Assembly: GCF_018320785.1 (NCBI RefSeq) | Contig: NC_054877.1 | Span: 38,276,151 to 38,340,150 of the forward strand | Source of the DNA: Cheilinus undulatus | Lineage: Eukaryota > Chordata > Actinopteri > Labriformes > Labridae | Reading direction: 5' to 3' | DNA length: 64,000 nt | Shown here: in pieces, positions 60,278 to 64,000 of the stretch | How positions within the stretch are numbered: position 1 is the first letter of the stretch | Layout of the letters: every line of letters starts with the position of its first letter | Translations under genes and position numbers: made by a program | Notes under the pieces: generated by a model | Databases searched by the model: none | Seen by the model: the letters and a program-made list of their open reading frames with translations, nothing else | What the model was told of the DNA's origin: nothing

Positions 60278-62614
60278 CTACAAAAGCTGAGAACTGACAG
60301 TCTGCTCTGAGCTCGGCTCAGTCAGGCCGATCAGAGACTCCAGGAGGTAGGTGCTTGACTCGTACTGTGGCAGGTTAACAGAGCTGAACAGCTGGAGGGG
60401 GTAGAAGCTGTTTGTGTGTCTGTGTGCTTTGAAAGAGCTGTGCAGAGGTCCGGAGGTGTAGTCGCTGTCAAAAAACTCCAGGTCAGAGTCGGATGACAGA
60501 CTCAGGTCCATGTACATGCCCGAGGAATAATCCACAGTGGGGGAGGGAGTGCGGGGGAAGCCTTCAAGAGAGTCGTCGTCGAAGGAGTCTCTAGGCTGGT
60601 TTGCGTTCTCGTCGAGGTAATCTGTCAGTGAAGTCCTGTTTTTACTCTCTGTGAATGTGTCGGCCTGTGATGTGCTGCTGTGCTGCGTCACTGGTTCTTC
60701 TGTTTGGCTGCACGGAGAGAAGTTCTCATTTTCAGAGTCACAGATGTTGAGGGAACGAGACAACCCAGCATCGACTTCAGGGAGACTCTGACTCCCTCCT
60801 GTATCTGAGTCCGAGGAGGATAAAGAGGATTCAGTCATGTCGCTGCTGCAGCTGTTCTCCTCCACCGCCAACCGCTCTGAGCTGAAATGAAAAGACGGAG
60901 TTGTTGGCATGGTGAGAGGGAGGCCATCTTCCTCCACACTGAAGCCAAAGGGGCAGCAGCTCTTGTCCTCTTCACTCTGCTCCTGATGGCTCTTATCCTC
61001 GCCCACACGATCCTTGGGGTCCTCTTGAGATCCCGTCTCACCGTCCTGACTTAGCGCTTCATTCTGCAGTCGTCTCTCCAGTTTGAGTCTCATTGCGGTG
61101 TGGATGTAATGAGTCTGCACTCGTCTGGAGTTGAACTCGATACGTCCCTGAATGTTTCCACAGCCATCTTTACTGCAGCCACACGGGAAGTTAAAGCGAT
61201 CCACCTGTGTGTGAAAACAGCAGGAAGAACAGAAAAATCAGAGATCTGGATAATTAAACACAAAGGATTATTGAAATCAGCACAAGAGGTTAAAAATCAC
61301 TGAAATACAAGTGCAGATAAAACAACTATTTTGCAGGTAAATCAAAATATTTTCTCCAAATACTGAATAAAATTCCTTTAGTAATCATATTAAATCTTAT
61401 TAATCTCTTATTCAAAGACTATAATCATTGGGTGCTGACTGTTGGATGAATAAAATCTTACAGTGCATTTAATACTTGAAATATGAATATATTGTGAATA
61501 ATAAATAGAAGGCAATTAGTTTAAGATAATACATAAATAGCACTCACTTAAAGAAAACAGTGAAAAATAAAATAATGGGTTACAGGGAAGTAGAGGGCTT
61601 AAAAAGTGAAACTGTAAAAATCCCAGCTTCTACTAGTAGTGGTAATTCTTGGTGGTATTTAGAGCTCCTGTAAGGAATGTTTAATAGGTTATAAAACACT
61701 GAAATTCACAGTGTTTCCCACAAGTGCACTCAAGCTCTAATGTTCATGTTTCTCTATCTCGCTTTGTGCTTTAACAATTAAAATATTGCAAACATCCTAG
61801 AGGAATGGAGACTGTATGAACTTTGAGATCTAAGAAGTCGAGAATGAATCTCTCTTTCTTTTGTACTGTTATTTCTATAACACTTTAGATGAATGAGGTG
61901 CATGCAATCAACCTGCAAAAATGCCCCTCAAAAGTAATCAGTGCTTTGTCTCTCTGCGTCGTACCTGACACTTGATTCCTGCCAGACTGCAGGCGCAGGT
62001 CTCGGGCTCACAGAAGCCCTGACAGTCACATCCACAGGCCTCTCTGGAGACTCTGAGCGAGTGAAGCTGCCTCTTCTCCTCACGGTCGATACGCTTCACC
62101 CCTGCTGCCAGGAGAAGAGCCTGCCGCTGTCTGGAGGAGTACGGCGGCAGGAAACTTCCCTCCTCCAGCTCAGCATCACTGATATGGATGTCAGTGTCTT
62201 CAGATAGAGTCTGATCCATTGAAAGCCTGTCTGCTCCTCTCTGGTCGATGGCTCCACTGATGATCAACTGGAAATAGAACCAAAAGATCATATTAAACCA
62301 TCGCAGTGTTGGGGAGCTTTGAAAACTAATGTACAAGTGGAGCTCACTCACTTTGTGTTTCATTGCCTCGAACTTCTCCTCTCTCAGTCTTTCTCTGAGC
62401 CTCTCTCTGCGTCTGTGTCGTTGCTCCAGTGCGTGTTCTGACAATGTGTACCTCTGGAGGCTGCTGTGTCTCCACACCATGCCCAGGGTGGCTCCTCCTC
62501 GGCTGGGCACGCTGGTGAAGCCCTGACATCGAGGGAAACTGAACACCGTCACCTGGTCGAAGCGCACATTACTCTGTGAGCCCGAAAGCCTCGGCCTCTT
62601 CAGGATGGACCGAA
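60278..62614 (-). CDS. csrnp1: Cysteine/serine-rich nuclear protein 1 (AXUD1), last three coding exons, 5' partial
   Basis: Nuclear transcriptional activator of the CSRNP family, linked to Axin1 induction in mammals. Minus-strand exons: 62352-62614, 61965-62267 and 60278-61204, all GT-AG, joined in frame (2 nt plus 497 codons with stop). The first of these encodes [11 protein letters not shown] and the family signature [19 protein letters not shown], then a basic Arg/Glu-rich helix. The second has the start of the Cys-rich core ([20 protein letters not shown]). The last continues it ([29 protein letters not shown]), followed by a long Ser/acidic tail with [17 protein letters not shown] and a C-terminal [12 protein letters not shown]. 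The N-terminal exon (start codon) is not seen before position 64000 and is probably outside. The order next to gorasp1 agrees with human, minus TTC21A. Confidence 0.96.
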
Positions 62615-64000
62615 CTGAGAGCAAGAAAAAGACACACCACAAGAGAAAAAGTTTAAAAGTGGGGCATCTGGTTCTCTTACAAAAAGGAACAGAGCAACAT
62701 CCTGCTAAAACGTGTCTGAGTAGCGTACTATGTAAGAATATGTCTGCTATGATTTGCATTTTGGGGCTTTTTGAGGAGCTTGGACCTTGCTGCCAGGGCC
62801 AGGGGTCATCTCCTCTGACTTTATTTGACAACCAAAATCTATTTTGATTTTTTTATTCTCTCTTGGTCACTTATTTACAAAGCCAATCATTACAAATTTG
62901 GAGTGTTGCATCATGCAAAGAAGAAGCCATATGGAAACACAATCCAGAAACACTGCCCACATGTTCCCTGGGCCGAAGTGTATTCTAAATGGACTTAAAT
63001 GGAAAACTGTTCTGTGATCAGGTGAATCTTGGTTTGGAATTCTTTTGGGAAACCATAGATGCTGTGTCCATCCATCCACTTTTTTTTTTTATCAGTGCAC
63101 AGTTTAAAAGCCTGAATCTCTGATGGTATGGGGTTGCATTAGTGCCTATGGCACGGGCAGCTTACACATCTGGAAAGGCTCTATCAAAGCTGAAAAGTAT
63201 ATACTGTAGAGGTTTAAGAGCAACATATGCTCCCATCCAGACAATGAAAGTCTTGCATATTTCAACAAGAAAAGCTAAACCACATACTGCATCCATCACA
63301 ACAGCATGGCTTCACAATAGACGAGTCCAGCTGTTGAACTGGCCTGCCCGCAGTCCAGACCTTTCACCAATAGAAAACATCTGGCTTGTCATAAAACGGA
63401 AAAACCAGCAAAGAAGCCCCAGGACTGTTCAGCAGCTAGAATCCTCATTAGACAAGAATGGGACAAAATTCCTCTACCAAAACGTCAGCAGCTGTTCTCC
63501 TTACTCCCCAGATGTTTGTTAAAAGAGGAGGGAATGCTACACAATGGTAAATGTGGCCCTGCCCCTACTTTTTTGAGATGTGTTGCTGCCATCAAATTCA
63601 TATTGATATTTCTACATGAAATGGTAAAATGTATCAGTTTTAACCTCTGATATTTTATTTATGAGAAAATACGGGTTTATGAAATTTGCAAATTATTGCA
63701 TTCTGTTTTTATTCATATTTAATACAGGGATTGAAGTCGTGCATTCAAAATACAAATCTCAGACATCTGAAACAATTTTAGACATACATTTCATACCTCA
63801 TATTTGCTGCACAACTATAACATCTATGTTCTGAGGCCCCAAGACAAGTGCCTCCCTTTGCCTGATGATAAAAGCGCCTACATGTAGAATAACTTCCTTA
63901 CAAAAATCATCCTGACACCAAGTCTACAGTGACTTTTCGGCTTAGTTTGTCTAACACACCAAATAACAACTACCAGAATCCAAAAAAGTCTTTGAAATGT
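62615..64000. other. csrnp1 upstream intron: Tc1-like fragment, otherwise nothing
   Basis: No csrnp1 N-terminal exon recognised. The transposon fragment fills 62908-63730. Confidence 0.5.
62908..63730 (+). mobile_element. Tc1-like transposon, 5'-truncated copy with transposase C-terminus
   Basis: Same family as 15786-16567. It begins inside the transposase region ('atgcaaagaagaagccatat') and runs to the 3' inverted end ('attgcattctgtttttatt'). An open stretch at 63142-63522 includes LLNWPARSPDLSPIENIW, the Tc1/mariner C-terminal catalytic block. Frameshifts break the rest. The 5' third and the outermost right end are missing. Confidence 0.85.

Noticed and set aside
61938-62831. A single 297-codon open frame on the minus strand
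   Set aside because: It is csrnp1 exons plus intron read-through. The conserved parts stop at a GTGAGT donor (62351) and resume after a CAG acceptor (62268), and the true splice at 61965 removes the VRRRETKH ending.
63142-63522. 126-codon open frame as a host gene
   Set aside because: It contains the Tc1-family block PDLSPIEN and lies within recognised Tc1-like DNA.

Overview
The window is a vertebrate nuclear locus, almost certainly from a teleost fish. Four multi-exon genes have GT-AG introns (one AT-AC) and long AT-rich introns. The repeat content is fish-like: Tc1-like and hAT-like DNA transposons, tRNA-derived SINEs and LINE 3' ends. The gene order scn(-) / wdr48(+) / gorasp1(-) / csrnp1(-) matches human 3p22 (SCN5A-SCN10A-SCN11A, WDR48, GORASP1, TTC21A, CSRNP1). 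The sodium channel is therefore best read as an SCN5A-group co-ortholog. TTC21A is missing from its expected slot.

Layout. (1) 1-11.3 kb, minus strand: the first eight coding exons of a voltage-gated sodium channel alpha subunit, from the start codon to the domain I turret. Later exons lie off the left edge. A spliced 5' UTR runs further upstream, with a candidate GC-rich first exon at 25.6-26.0 kb. (2) 26-30.6 kb: intergenic DNA between head-to-head genes, holding a LINE 3' end and a degenerate tandem repeat of about 186 bp. (3) 30.66-44.70 kb, plus strand: complete wdr48 in 18 exons, 677 aa. (4) 44.7-48.9 kb: wdr48 3' UTR and a convergent intergenic gap. (5) 48.90-56.29 kb, minus strand: complete gorasp1 in 9 coding exons, 469 aa. 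(6) 60.28-62.61 kb, minus strand: the last three coding exons of csrnp1; the first coding exon is not visible and is probably off the right edge.

Main finding. The sodium-channel first coding exon, which is a single exon in mammalian SCN genes, is split here by a 494 bp intron. That intron is essentially one inserted transposable element. The element is 480 bp, has 15 bp terminal inverted repeats and is flanked by an 8 bp target duplication (7/8 identical). The splice donor is the element's own terminus. The acceptor is host exon sequence just beyond the duplication. Splicing restores the frame with a net loss of two codons. Removing the element and one duplication rebuilds an uninterrupted 89-codon exon. 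This is a sequence-level case of transposon-driven intron birth in an ion channel gene.

The genes have no operon-like relationship. They encode a membrane channel, the USP1/USP12/USP46 cofactor UAF1, a Golgi stacking protein and a nuclear transcriptional regulator. They share a conserved neighbourhood rather than a pathway. All exon boundaries were derived by hand from splice sites, reading frame and family knowledge; no alignment or RNA evidence was available.
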